From Desulfovibrionaceae bacterium (GTDB taxonomy: Bacteria; Desulfobacterota; Desulfovibrionia; Desulfovibrionales; Desulfovibrionaceae): 64,000 bases of DNA. Under the pieces are notes generated by a model. That model made no database searches, was not told the origin of the DNA, and saw nothing but the letters and a program-made list of their open reading frames with translations. The position numbers and the translations under genes were made by a program. The stretch spans positions 1-64,000 of the forward strand of contig JAFLSV010000006.1 of assembly GCA_022510785.1 (NCBI GenBank). The letters run 5' to 3'. Shown here piece by piece: positions 1-7,983 of the stretch (position 1 is the first letter of the stretch; every line of letters starts with the position of its first letter).

Positions 1-42
1 AGAAAAAATTATTCTCAAAATGCTGCGGGAACAACCCCTCAG

Positions 43-177
43 CTAGTCATGACCCAATTTTTTTACGTCAGTGCGTTTTATTTTCTTATTGGCTATTTGC
101 TTCCCATTGGCATTAACCATAAATACTTGAAAAATATTCTTCACAATGTCCAGTCCAACAAAGTAAATTTTTTTCAT
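43..177 (-). pseudogene. IS110-family transposase, N-terminal remnant
   Basis: On the minus strand an ATG at 177 opens a 44-residue frame beginning MKKIYFVGLDIVKNIFQV, ending at a TAG. The run 'FVGLD..KN.FQV' is the start of the DEDD catalytic domain of IS110/IS111 transposases, where the Asp is the first catalytic acid. Family members are about 300-400 residues, so this is only the first tenth. The frame stops before the window edge, so the gene is broken, not merely cut off. It sits directly downstream of an IS3-type remnant on the same strand, which suggests layered insertions followed by decay. Recognition is by motif only. Confidence 0.6.
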
Positions 178-282
178 GGCCTGCTTCCTTTTGGGCGCTT
201 CTTCAAAATGACGCCGTTTGGGATTATAGGAAGCGGGTCTATCTCATCACATTTAATGGCCCACTTGGTCAGATTTTTTCTT

Positions 283-464
283 AGCCTATTCCTCAAGTGA
301 TTTCATGGTCAGATACCGCTCAGTTCCCCATTTTTTGCCCGCCATTTATAAAACGTGACGTTAAAGATACCGTTCTGATGGTACAAGTCCGCTACATGCA
401 CTCTGGCCTAGGCTTGGCGCAGAATTTCAATGATCTGCTTTTCGCTGAATCGACTGCGTTTCAT
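283..464 (-). pseudogene. IS3-family OrfA remnant
   Basis: Reading the minus strand from the ATG at 464 gives MKRSRFSEKQIIEILRQA, then an in-frame TAG (408-410), then a continuation with ADLYHQNGI..TFYKWRAKNG. This is the helix-turn-helix start of IS3-group (IS407-like) OrfA, which normally reads MKRSRFSEEQII..LKEAE and later TFYKWKAKYGG. A second stop follows at 309-311, and a -1 frame carries the 'MKSLEE' stretch typical of the next part. At least one nonsense and one frame change make it non-functional. No OrfB is visible. Confidence 0.7.
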
Positions 465-596
465 TCCGTGTTCCTTACGACAGGAACACTAACTTTTCAA
501 CGGACTAATTTTTGAGGGAGAGGTCAATTTGCTGCTTCACCCCTATCATATTATTAGCCAAAAGTAGATCATACTGGATGGTCTGACAATTGAAAC

Positions 597-1424
597 TTAG
601 TGATTCTTGTTTTGATAGTTGTAAACCATTTGAAATTCAAGAGTATATGCAATAAGATAAACAAAAGCTGCTGGTAATATCCAAACAATTAGAGCCATTA
701 ATAAGTACCTATAATTGCAAAATATTAGGTACAGATCATATAGAAATGCCGTGAGAAATGCTTCAAAAATAATTATTAGAAAGGCATTTCCATGTTCTCT
801 TAAGTGTTGATATGATTCTTTATCTATTATATTCCCATCTCTTGCTTTTTTTAGATCGTGATAAAATTGTATTAAATAAATTGGAGTATTTATTAAATAA
901 TGAGCTTGTACAACAAATAACCATCCAAAAATCAATATTGATATTATGAAAAACCAAGTGTCAAAATAAAAAAAGTAGCTATAACCTACTGAGCTTAAGA
1001 AGATCAATAAAAATATTAAAATTTTTATTGAATATATTGTAGTTTTATTGCTTTTATTGCCAAAAAGTTTTAAATATTTTTTGCATATTTTATATCTCAT
1101 TACATGAAAAACGAGACCAGGGGCGCTTGCGACATAAGAAAAACATAAGCCATAAATTAATAAAAGAATATATTGTGGTATACCTAAATCATTATCATTA
1201 AGGTTTCCATTTAATAAAGCGACATTTAATAATTTTATACATCTTTCTATATTATTTTCACATGATGAAATAGTATTATGTTGCCCACATTTATCGTCTA
1301 TAGTAATATAAATATTATTTAATAAAAAATATACACATATTGATCCTATAATAGCCCCTAATGCATATCTAATAATATATGATTCCCACCAATGGTTTTT
1401 CTGATTAATTGATTTCCTTGACAT
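597..1424 (-). CDS. Hypothetical multi-pass membrane protein
   Basis: The 275-residue product has no family I recognise. Hydrophobic segments lie roughly at residues 19-36, 85-105, 130-180 (two helices), 217-238 and 243-265, so about six membrane spans. A short soluble stretch with three cysteines (about residues 45-62) probably faces outside. Start choice is supported by GGGAGGG eight bases before the ATG and by a promoter-like pair upstream. The gene and its flanks are far more AT-rich than the rest of the window, and codons end mainly in A or T, which indicates recent transfer. It lies between transposase remnants and an integrase remnant. Function is unknown. Confidence 0.75.
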   Translation of the reverse strand: MSRKSINQKNHWWESYIIRYALGAIIGSICVYFLLNNIYITIDDKCGQHNTISSCENNIERCIKLLNVALLNGNLNDNDLGIPQYILLLIYGLCFSYVASAPGLVFHVMRYKICKKYLKLFGNKSNKTTIYSIKILIFLLIFLSSVGYSYFFYFDTWFFIISILIFGWLFVVQAHYLINTPIYLIQFYHDLKKARDGNIIDKESYQHLREHGNAFLIIIFEAFLTAFLYDLYLIFCNYRYLLMALIVWILPAAFVYLIAYTLEFQMVYNYQNKNH

Positions 1425-1450
1425 AATAATACCCTCCCATCCGTTTAAAT

Positions 1451-1478
1451 ATTATATACACTTTAAAGAAAAGTTAAA
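1451..1478 (-). promoter_or_regulatory. Predicted sigma-70 promoter of the membrane protein gene
   Basis: On the minus strand TTTAAC (1478-1473) is followed after 16 bases by a perfect TATAAT (1456-1451), about 27 bases before the ATG at 1424. The -35 element is weak. The region is AT-rich, which raises the chance of a fortuitous match. Confidence 0.45.
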
Positions 1479-1860
1479 AATTAAATGAATATAATTAGGT
1501 AGATACTTATCTGAATATCATTTAAACAATTTCTAATTATTTTCTTATTACGCTTGATAGTATAATCAAAAAAGTGCGCCTCGTCAAATTTTTTTTTGCG
1601 GACTCACCTGGATTCACTACTTCAGGGCAAAAATCTTTGGTAGATCATGGGTATTATGAAGATAAAATTTTCGATAACTATGTGAAAAATAAGCAAATTT
1701 TAAAGATTTATTTTGGTTAATACGGAACCTACATATAATAACTTCAACATGTCATTGAAATAATGTAATATTAGGTATAATTTTTGCATATTAAAATTTC
1801 GCAACATATTGATTTTTTGCGCTTGAAGACCACACGGAAAAGAGCAAAACACAAGCAGGA
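1479..1860. other. AT-rich intergenic stretch without a gene
   Basis: I see no coding frame, tRNA or clear repeat here. The segment is AT-rich up to about 1800, then becomes GC-rich abruptly as the integrase remnant begins near 1861. The composition break probably marks a recombination junction inside the island. Confidence 0.5.
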
Positions 1861-2955
1861 GGGCATGATACATCCATCGTCCTGGATGCCTTTGCCTCAG
1901 ACGTCTATGTGCCGTACGCCAAACTTCACAAACGGAGCTGGCGGGTGGATGAACGCATCGCCCGCCAGCACCTTTCCCCGGTGTTCGGGCACAGGCGATT
2001 TGCCGGCATACAGCGTCATGAAGTGGAAGACTGGCTGCACGGGCTGTCAGTCAGTGGCTTGACCCACGCCACATGCAACCGCATTTTGGCGGTATTCAAG
2101 ACAATTTGTTCTCTGGCGGAAAGGTGCGGCATTCTCTCCGTCGGGCAATCGCCGTGTGCAGGCGTCCCACCCTTTAAAATCCATATACAACGGGAGCGCA
2201 ATCTCACACGGAATGAGGCGCAACGGCTCATGCGGGCGCTGGAAAAAAACGACCGTATGGAAGCCTATGCCCTCCGCCTGCTTCTGCTCACGGGTGCGCG
2301 TAAAAGCGAAAGCCTCAAGGCCAGATGGGAAAATATCCGCCTGGATTTAAGAATGCTCATCGTGCCCTTGTCCAAGTCAGGCAAGTCGCGCCATACCCTT
2401 CTGTCAGACGCCGCACTGGGCGTTCTTCACGCCATGCCCCGTACTCTCGGCAATCCATGGCTGTTCCCAGGTCATGCTCCGGGCAAGCCCCTTTCCGGCC
2501 TCTCTCTGTTTTGGACTACGCTCCGGCGGGAATTGGGGCTTGCCGATGTGCGTATCCACGACCTGTGGCACACTTTCGCCAGTTTTCTCGTGAATGCCGG
2601 ACATTCGCTGCATGAGGCGCAAAAGATGCAGGGGCACGGTGATCCGCGCACCACTATGCGATATGCCCACCTGGGACAGGCATCCTTGCTGGCGGCGGCG
2701 GAAACCGCGGGCAGTTTTTCACTCAGCCCAAAACCGCCGGCAGCTTTCCAATCGCGGAGAGAATTCCCCTGTGAGAGGAGGCATTCCTTGACCGTGTGTG
2801 AAATGGTGCAGGGGGGGCGATGTGCCTCCCACAAAAATAGCAGGCTGTTAACGAAAAACGCGCGAAAATTTCTGGACGACTTTGGACAGCCCCGGCTTCG
2901 CCAGGCTTTCTTCAGACATATGTGGATGGCTCATCGACAGGCACAGCGTCGATGA
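1861..2955 (+). pseudogene. Tyrosine recombinase (phage/island integrase), 5'-truncated and catalytically altered
   Basis: The frame is open from just after a stop at 1810-1812 and reads ..VLDAFASDVYVPYAKLHKRSW.., the usual start of the core-binding domain of P4-type island integrases. The N-terminal arm-binding domain is missing. A GTG at 1909 is the first plausible start. The catalytic part shows Arg I (LTGARKSE), Lys (LSKSGK), the box-III His (HGDPRTT) and the Tyr nucleophile (MRYAHL). The HxxR motif reads HDLW at 2557-2568: the Arg codon is TGG, one C-to-T change from CGG. That Arg is essential in the family, so I infer an inactive enzyme. The roughly 75-residue tail after the Tyr is not family-like. 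Confidence 0.8.
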
Positions 2956-3111
2956 ATCTTTGAAGAGCAATATATCAAAGCACATTCTTTGGCAATATCA
3001 ACATTTGGAGAAAAATTTTTCACCGCCCTTTTTGAAAAAATTACCATTAAATTGAGCAGGTTATTTTTTTCAGATCCCTTTTGTCCACGAAAAATCGACA
3101 CTGTGCCTGTC
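2936..3111. repeat. MITE-like element with 18-bp terminal inverted repeats
   Basis: The sequence GACAGGCACAGCGTCGAT at 2936-2953 recurs inverted at 3094-3111 with one mismatch. The repeats face each other across 140 bases of AT-rich, apparently non-coding DNA. The left repeat overlaps the last codons of the integrase remnant. The right repeat lies 53 bases before the ketoacyl synthase start. I do not see a convincing target-site duplication. A transposase-less insertion element or a remnant of one is the simplest reading. Confidence 0.55.
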
Positions 3112-3164
3112 AACGGGAATGTGGTCAGTGGCAACAGCCCCCATATGCTCATAGAGGGGAGGAT

Positions 3165-4328
3165 ATGTTTCATACCCTGCGTCATGTCCGTATCGTGGGA
3201 ATACGCTCGGCCGTGCCCACTACGGAAATTCGCCTTGAAGACGAAGGCGCTTTTTACGGAGGCGATGCCAAAAAGGTGACGCGCTTACGCACGACGCTGG
3301 GGATGGATCGCCGGCGGATATGCCCGCCGGATGTGACTGCCTCCGATCTGTGCGCTCATGCGGCCGATGCCCTGCTGCGGGTGTTTCCCTCAGCGCGGAG
3401 CGCGATAGATGCCGTGGTTTTTGTCAGCCAGGCCACGGACTGGGTGCAGCCGGCAACCTCTTGTGAACTGCAGCATCGCCTTGGCCTTGATCGGCAGTGC
3501 GCCGCGTTTGATGTCAACCAGGGCTGTTCCGGCTACGTCTATGGGTTGTGGCTGGGCAGCTCGCTTATTGCTGCCGGTGCGGCACGCCAGGTTTTGCTGC
3601 TTGTGGGGGATGTGAACCTGGCCGGGAGGGACATCCGCAACAGGATCACCGTCCCCGTTTTTGGCGACGGTGGCAGCGCCACTCTGCTTGCCCGGGATGA
3701 ACAGGCCGGCCCCATGCACTTCGGGCTGGGCACGGACGGACGCGATTTTGACGCCATCATCACGCCTGGCGGCGGCGCCCGTATCCCTCTTGTTCCCGAC
3801 CCTGCGGACAACGAGAGTATGTTCGAGGACATTCTGGATCCTTCCGGCAATCCATGGCGGCTTTTGAAAACATACATGGACGGGGGAGCCATTTTTAACT
3901 TTACGATGGATGTTGTGCCGAAACATATCCGCGCAGCCCTGGCGTATGCCAGCCTGACAGAAAAAGACATCGACTGGCTTATCCTCCACCAGGCCAACAG
4001 GCAGATTGTGGAAAGCATCGCCGCCAAGACCGGTTTTGCGCTGGAGAAGGCGCCTTCGGCATCGTTTGGCACATACGGTAACCTGGCGTCGGCCTCCATC
4101 CCCGTTGCGCTGTGCGACACCTTCGGGAACACGCGGCAGGCACCGGGAAAAGTCCTTTTGTGCGGGTATGGTATCGGTCTTTCCTGGGGATCGTGCCTGT
4201 GCGATATCGCGGAGTGGGACTGCGCTCCGCCCCTGGACTACGAACCCGACCCCGATCGCCCGACACGGCGGCAGCATATCGAACGCTGGGAGCAGATTCT
4301 GCGAGGAGAGCGAACCCGTCATGACTAA
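3165..4328 (+). CDS. 3-oxoacyl-ACP synthase III (FabH-like)
   Basis: KAS III enzymes condense an acyl-CoA starter with malonyl-ACP. The 387-residue protein has the thiolase fold with catalytic Cys121 (NQGCSGY), His275 (LHQAN) and Asn306 (YGNLAS), the FabH triad. GDGGSATLL is also typical. I chose ATG 3165 because GGGGAGG precedes it; the frame itself runs further upstream without a better start. An about 35-residue acidic tail extends beyond the usual fold. The gene overlaps the ACP gene by 8 bases, so the two are translationally coupled. Housekeeping FabH is usually shorter (about 320) and sits in a fab operon. Here the neighbours are glycan genes, so it probably builds a dedicated short acyl chain. 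Confidence 0.9.
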   Translation: MFHTLRHVRIVGIRSAVPTTEIRLEDEGAFYGGDAKKVTRLRTTLGMDRRRICPPDVTASDLCAHAADALLRVFPSARSAIDAVVFVSQATDWVQPATSCELQHRLGLDRQCAAFDVNQGCSGYVYGLWLGSSLIAAGAARQVLLLVGDVNLAGRDIRNRITVPVFGDGGSATLLARDEQAGPMHFGLGTDGRDFDAIITPGGGARIPLVPDPADNESMFEDILDPSGNPWRLLKTYMDGGAIFNFTMDVVPKHIRAALAYASLTEKDIDWLILHQANRQIVESIAAKTGFALEKAPSASFGTYGNLASASIPVALCDTFGNTRQAPGKVLLCGYGIGLSWGSCLCDIAEWDCAPPLDYEPDPDRPTRRQHIERWEQILRGERTRHD

Positions 4329-4548
4329 AAAGGAATTTCTTGCTGAATTTCAGGAAATACTGCAGCGCGATGAGCCCGTGCAAGAAGAAACGCCCCTGGC
4401 AAGTCTTGCGGAATGGGATTCCGTGGCCCGAATGGTATTGATTGCCTTTTTTGACAGGACATTCGGGCAGCAGATCAAATTTGACGCCTTCAATGCCTGC
4501 CACACGGTTGCCGACCTGATGGCACTAACTCAAGGAGGCATTGTCTGA
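4321..4548 (+). CDS. Acyl carrier protein, pathway-specific
   Basis: The 75-residue acidic protein carries the phosphopantetheine site Ser34 in 'EWDSVARM', which corresponds to the DSL motif of ordinary ACPs with Leu replaced by Val. Its length and helical pattern fit a stand-alone ACP. The start ATG at 4321 lies inside the end of the ketoacyl synthase gene. Downstream, AAGGAGG near its 3' end serves the next gene. The KAS III-ACP-dehydrogenase trio suggests it carries a beta-keto, then beta-hydroxy acyl intermediate that is handed to the acyltransferase encoded two genes on. The last step is inference. Confidence 0.9.
   Translation: MTKKEFLAEFQEILQRDEPVQEETPLASLAEWDSVARMVLIAFFDRTFGQQIKFDAFNACHTVADLMALTQGGIV
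4532..4547 (+). promoter_or_regulatory. Strong ribosome binding site with apparent CTG start
   Basis: AAGGAGG (4532-4538) is followed after six bases by CTG at 4545-4547, which is in frame with the dehydrogenase and overlaps the ACP stop codon. No ATG, GTG or TTG in the dehydrogenase frame lies between this site and the Rossmann motif encoded from about 4593. The first in-frame ATG (4632) would remove that motif. Confidence 0.6.
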
Positions 4549-5312
4549 CGCCCGCCCTGGATCGACTCTTCTCCCCGGCTCAGACGATCCTGGTCACCGG
4601 GGCCAGTTCCGGCATCGGCCGTGCCATTGCCTTGGAGTGCATCGCGCAAGGGGCAACGGTGCTGGCGTGCGGACGTGACCAGGAAAGACTGGAGCATGCC
4701 CGTCAGGCTTCTTGCGCGCCAGAACGATGGACAAGCCTCCACAGGGATTTGCGGGAAGACATGGCAAGTCTCCCGCAGTGGGTGCGCCAGATCGCGCGGG
4801 ATCACGGCAAACTTTGGGGCTTGGCCCACGCGGCGGGCGAAGGGCTGATGGACAGTTTGCAGTCCTATGATCCTGGGCAGGCGCGGCGGCATTTTGACCT
4901 CAATTTCCATGTGCCGCTTCTGCTTGCGCAGGGCTTTTGCGACCGGCGGGTTTTCAATCGGGGCGGGGCCTTGCTTTTTCTGGCATCCGCTTCCGCGATC
5001 TTTCCTGAAAAGGGGCATCTCATCTACGGCGCGGCCAAGGCGGCCCTGGCGGCCGCGGCCAAAAGCATCAGCCAGGAAGTTGTATCCAGGGGCTTGCGTG
5101 TGCATTGCCTTTCACCGGGCATTATCGACACGCCTATGGAGGAGGCCATGGAAGCATTCATGGGCTCAAGTTACAGAGAGCACCAGTTACGGGAATACCC
5201 GCTCGGCTTTGGACGGCCCGAAGATGTTGCCGCTATGGCGGTCTTTCTGCTTTCGGAACGGGCGTCCTGGCTCACCGGACAAAATTATGTGCTGGCCGGA
5301 GGACGCTACTGA
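4545..5312 (+). CDS. Short-chain dehydrogenase/reductase (FabG-like)
   Basis: An NAD(P)-dependent oxidoreductase of about 255 residues. It shows the nucleotide-binding TGASSGIGR (about residues 18-26), a Ser-rich strand LFLASAS before the active site, and catalytic Tyr161 and Lys165 (YGAAK). The C-terminal SPGIIDTP and GRPEDVAAMAVFLLS stretches are also typical. The CTG start is chosen because it follows AAGGAGG with good spacing and restores the whole Rossmann fold. Its place after a ketoacyl synthase and an ACP suggests it reduces a 3-ketoacyl-ACP. A role in sugar oxidation-reduction is the alternative. Confidence 0.88.
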   Translation: MTPALDRLFSPAQTILVTGASSGIGRAIALECIAQGATVLACGRDQERLEHARQASCAPERWTSLHRDLREDMASLPQWVRQIARDHGKLWGLAHAAGEGLMDSLQSYDPGQARRHFDLNFHVPLLLAQGFCDRRVFNRGGALLFLASASAIFPEKGHLIYGAAKAALAAAAKSISQEVVSRGLRVHCLSPGIIDTPMEEAMEAFMGSSYREHQLREYPLGFGRPEDVAAMAVFLLSERASWLTGQNYVLAGGRY

Positions 5313-5313
5313 T

Positions 5314-5973
5314 ATGTCGAAGATTGTCATCATCGGGAATTCCGGAGCGGCTCGCGAATGCTACTGGCTGTTGCGCGAAGTTCTGGAAAGTGCCCCCGGC
5401 CTTGCCCAAGACTCCAGCTTTGCCGGATTTTTGGACTGGAAAGGCTACGCCGGCGATCTCAAGGAATTGCAGCATTTTTATCTGGGAACCGCTGATGCCC
5501 ATGTAATTCATTCAGATGAACTGTTTATTATTGGTGTTGGCAATCCTGAATTGCGCCGTGATATATTCATGACATTCAAGTCACGCGGCGCATCATTTAT
5601 GAATTTGATCCATCCGTGGACATCCATTTCTCAATCTGCAATTATTGGCGAAGGCAATATTTTACAACGTGGAAGCACAGTACTTTGCAATGCAAACATT
5701 GGAAATGGTAACTATCTTAACGGATTTTCCACTATTTCTCATGATGCTGAGATAGGTGATTTCAATTTTTTTGCGCCATATTCCATTGTTCTGGGCAGTG
5801 CAAAAATTGGAAATGGGAATCATCTTGGCCCGTACAGCGTGATTCTTGAACACGCACGGATGGGCGATGGCAATCTTCTTGCCCCGGGCGGAGCGCTCTA
5901 CAAGGGATGCAAGGATAACTGCCGCATGGCTGGTAACCCGGCGCTGAAAATCGGCATCGTGGCGGATAAGTAA
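5314..5973 (+). CDS. Sugar O/N-acyltransferase, NeuD/PglD type
   Basis: The 219-residue protein starts with a small Rossmann-like PglD N domain (KIVIIGNSGAARE) and continues from about residue 100 into left-handed hexapeptide repeats (IGEGNIL, IGNGNYL, IGDFNFF, IGNGNHL, MGDGNLL). These trimeric enzymes move acetyl or other acyl groups onto amino sugars or sialic acids. The gene begins one base after the dehydrogenase stop. The second half (about 5500-5860) is clearly more AT-rich than the first, hinting at a mosaic origin. In context it may use the acyl-ACP made by the three preceding genes; this is inference. Confidence 0.85.
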   Translation: MSKIVIIGNSGAARECYWLLREVLESAPGLAQDSSFAGFLDWKGYAGDLKELQHFYLGTADAHVIHSDELFIIGVGNPELRRDIFMTFKSRGASFMNLIHPWTSISQSAIIGEGNILQRGSTVLCNANIGNGNYLNGFSTISHDAEIGDFNFFAPYSIVLGSAKIGNGNHLGPYSVILEHARMGDGNLLAPGGALYKGCKDNCRMAGNPALKIGIVADK

Positions 5974-5990
5974 AGAGAAATACAAAAGCC

Positions 5991-7970
5991 ATGCCTGCGG
6001 ATATCATCGATCTTTTTCAGCTTCAGCTGGCCGGACAGGCCGCCTTGCACGATCTCATCCTTATGAGCGGCCGCAAAAAAAGTGCGGAGCGTGTGGCACA
6101 TTTCTTTCTGCGGATGCAGGGTATGCTGCCGATAACCACCACGCTTGAAGTTGGCGCGCACGAAGCCGCCTTTTCGCGAAAGGTCAAGGCCCAGCACCCG
6201 GACAGGACAGTCCGCGCCTATGAAGCCAATCCCTATGTTCATGCTCATTTTTTGCTTGAAGGGAGCGTGCGGAAAGAGGGGGTCTGGTACGAACACTGTG
6301 CCATTGGCGATACCGACGGCACCACGTCCTTCCATATTTATGACAGCATCGACGGCCAGGCCGAACCCTGCGACAGCAGACGGCAGAGCGTTCTGCGCCG
6401 CATCGAATCCGGCGCTTCGTCCTTTTGCGCCGTGCAGGTGCCCATAGCCCGGCTGGACACCCTGTGCGCGGCGGACCCCCCAGACAGCCGCTACGCCCTG
6501 TGGATAGACGCCGAAGGCTTCTGCGCCCAGGTTCTGAGCGGAGCGGCGGACGTTCTGGATAAAACTCTGGCCGTCTATTGCGAGCTGGAGTCCGAGCCCA
6601 AATTTGCCGGGCAGGCGTGTGACCGGGACATCATGGCAACGCTGCTGAACCGGGGCTTTGTGCCCATCCTGCGGGATTTTCAGTTTCGGCACCAGTACAA
6701 CGCCATATTTGTCAGAAAGGAATATGTGCATCTGGTGGAGCACGAGTGGCACCGCTTCATGCACAACACCCTGCGGCAGAATATAAAGGAAGCCTTCCAC
6801 CTGGATCTTGTGCCGCGCAAGCATACGCCTGTCGCTCCCGCGCCCCTGCCGAGGCTGCGCTTTGACAGTGTGCGCGAGCTGAAGGAGGCCATGGACGAGC
6901 TGCCCCTGCTGCGCGCTCCGCGCACGGGCCTTGACCCGGGCCGCACCGTCGTCGCCTGCCACGCGTCCGATCTGGAAGAGGCGGCCGCCTTTTACGGGCG
7001 GCAACTGAAGCGCCTGCCCGTGTTTTATGCGCTGGACGCACCCGAAGTTCTTCCAGACAGCATAGCCAGGCAGTGTGTTGTGCGCAACTTTGCCGAACTG
7101 AGACCCGGCATGGATGCGCAGCTGTATTGCAGGCCGGCCAAAGCGCCCCGGCTCTGCCACTTTACCCGGCTGGTTCTGCGCCTGCGCGCGCAGGGCATGG
7201 CGACGTTTGGCGTGGAGCGGCACAGCACGGAATTGTTTTACGGCCGCGCAAGGCACGAAAGCCTGACGGATGAAGACTGGGATACCGTCCTGAACTTTGT
7301 CAACGTGCTTGGGGACGCGGACAGCCAATATGCCTATATGGCCGTCTGCCGGGGCAGGCTTGAGGCGGAGCCGGGCTATATTCCGCTGGCGGGATATGAC
7401 CAGTACTTTCATCCGCAGGTTTCGGTAACGCCCGGTGATATTGTGTGTGAAGGGGGCATTGACACCGGCGCGAGCACGCTGCGCTTTTTTGACGCCATGA
7501 AGCGGCAGGGGATCATCTACGCCTTTGAGCCTGTTCCGGGCAATTGCGAAAAATTACGGAACACATTTGCGCCCTATGATGGAATCCGCCTTGAGCCCCG
7601 GGCGCTCTGGAAAAACACGGGATATGTCAGCCTGAGCGGGACAGAGGCCTCCAACGCCGCCTTTGCCACGGATGCCGGCGACGGGCCTGGCACATGCCCC
7701 TGCGCCAGCATTGACGACTATTTTTCCGCGCGCCCCGCACCCACGGTCATCAAGCTGGATGTGGAAGGATCGGAACCCGAAGTGCTGGCGGGCGCACGCG
7801 CAACCCTGGCCGCCCATTCCCCGAAACTGATGATATCCATCTATCACGGGCGTCGCGGCCCCGACTGGATTACCATACCGCGCATGCTGCTGCGCTGTGC
7901 CCTGCCGTACACGTATTTTTGCGGGCATCACAGACCCTGGTATGCGGAAACCATTGTCTATGCCAAGTGA
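5991..7970 (+). CDS. Two-domain FkbM-family methyltransferase
   Basis: The 659-residue protein has two SAM-methyltransferase units. The first spans about residues 40-260, with LEVGAHEAAFSRK, an acidic YEAN and IARLDTL..ALWIDAEGF. The second spans about 470-655, with VCEGGIDTGASTLRF, FEPVPGN and TVIKLDVEGSEPEVL, the classic FkbM signature. The linker of some 200 residues is not recognised. In the first unit the 'DVEG' box reads DAEG, and in the second the motif-I loop reads EGGIDTG. FkbM enzymes O-methylate hydroxyls on polyketides and sugars. It is co-directional with the acyl and radical-SAM genes, 17 bases after the acyltransferase. Confidence 0.82.
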   Translation: MPADIIDLFQLQLAGQAALHDLILMSGRKKSAERVAHFFLRMQGMLPITTTLEVGAHEAAFSRKVKAQHPDRTVRAYEANPYVHAHFLLEGSVRKEGVWYEHCAIGDTDGTTSFHIYDSIDGQAEPCDSRRQSVLRRIESGASSFCAVQVPIARLDTLCAADPPDSRYALWIDAEGFCAQVLSGAADVLDKTLAVYCELESEPKFAGQACDRDIMATLLNRGFVPILRDFQFRHQYNAIFVRKEYVHLVEHEWHRFMHNTLRQNIKEAFHLDLVPRKHTPVAPAPLPRLRFDSVRELKEAMDELPLLRAPRTGLDPGRTVVACHASDLEEAAAFYGRQLKRLPVFYALDAPEVLPDSIARQCVVRNFAELRPGMDAQLYCRPAKAPRLCHFTRLVLRLRAQGMATFGVERHSTELFYGRARHESLTDEDWDTVLNFVNVLGDADSQYAYMAVCRGRLEAEPGYIPLAGYDQYFHPQVSVTPGDIVCEGGIDTGASTLRFFDAMKRQGIIYAFEPVPGNCEKLRNTFAPYDGIRLEPRALWKNTGYVSLSGTEASNAAFATDAGDGPGTCPCASIDDYFSARPAPTVIKLDVEGSEPEVLAGARATLAAHSPKLMISIYHGRRGPDWITIPRMLLRCALPYTYFCGHHRPWYAETIVYAK

Positions 7971-7983
7971 CAAGGAGAGTGTC

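Noticed and set aside
2865..2875. AAAATTTCTGG shared with 15423-15433 at the tRNA-Ser end, as an att pair
   Set aside because: Only 11 AT-rich bases match and almost none of the tRNA itself is included. Chance is likely.
5898..7412. 504-residue open frame on the minus strand
   Set aside because: It lies wholly antisense to the FkbM gene, has the Gln/His/Gly/Arg-rich composition of antisense GC-rich frames and no recognisable motif.
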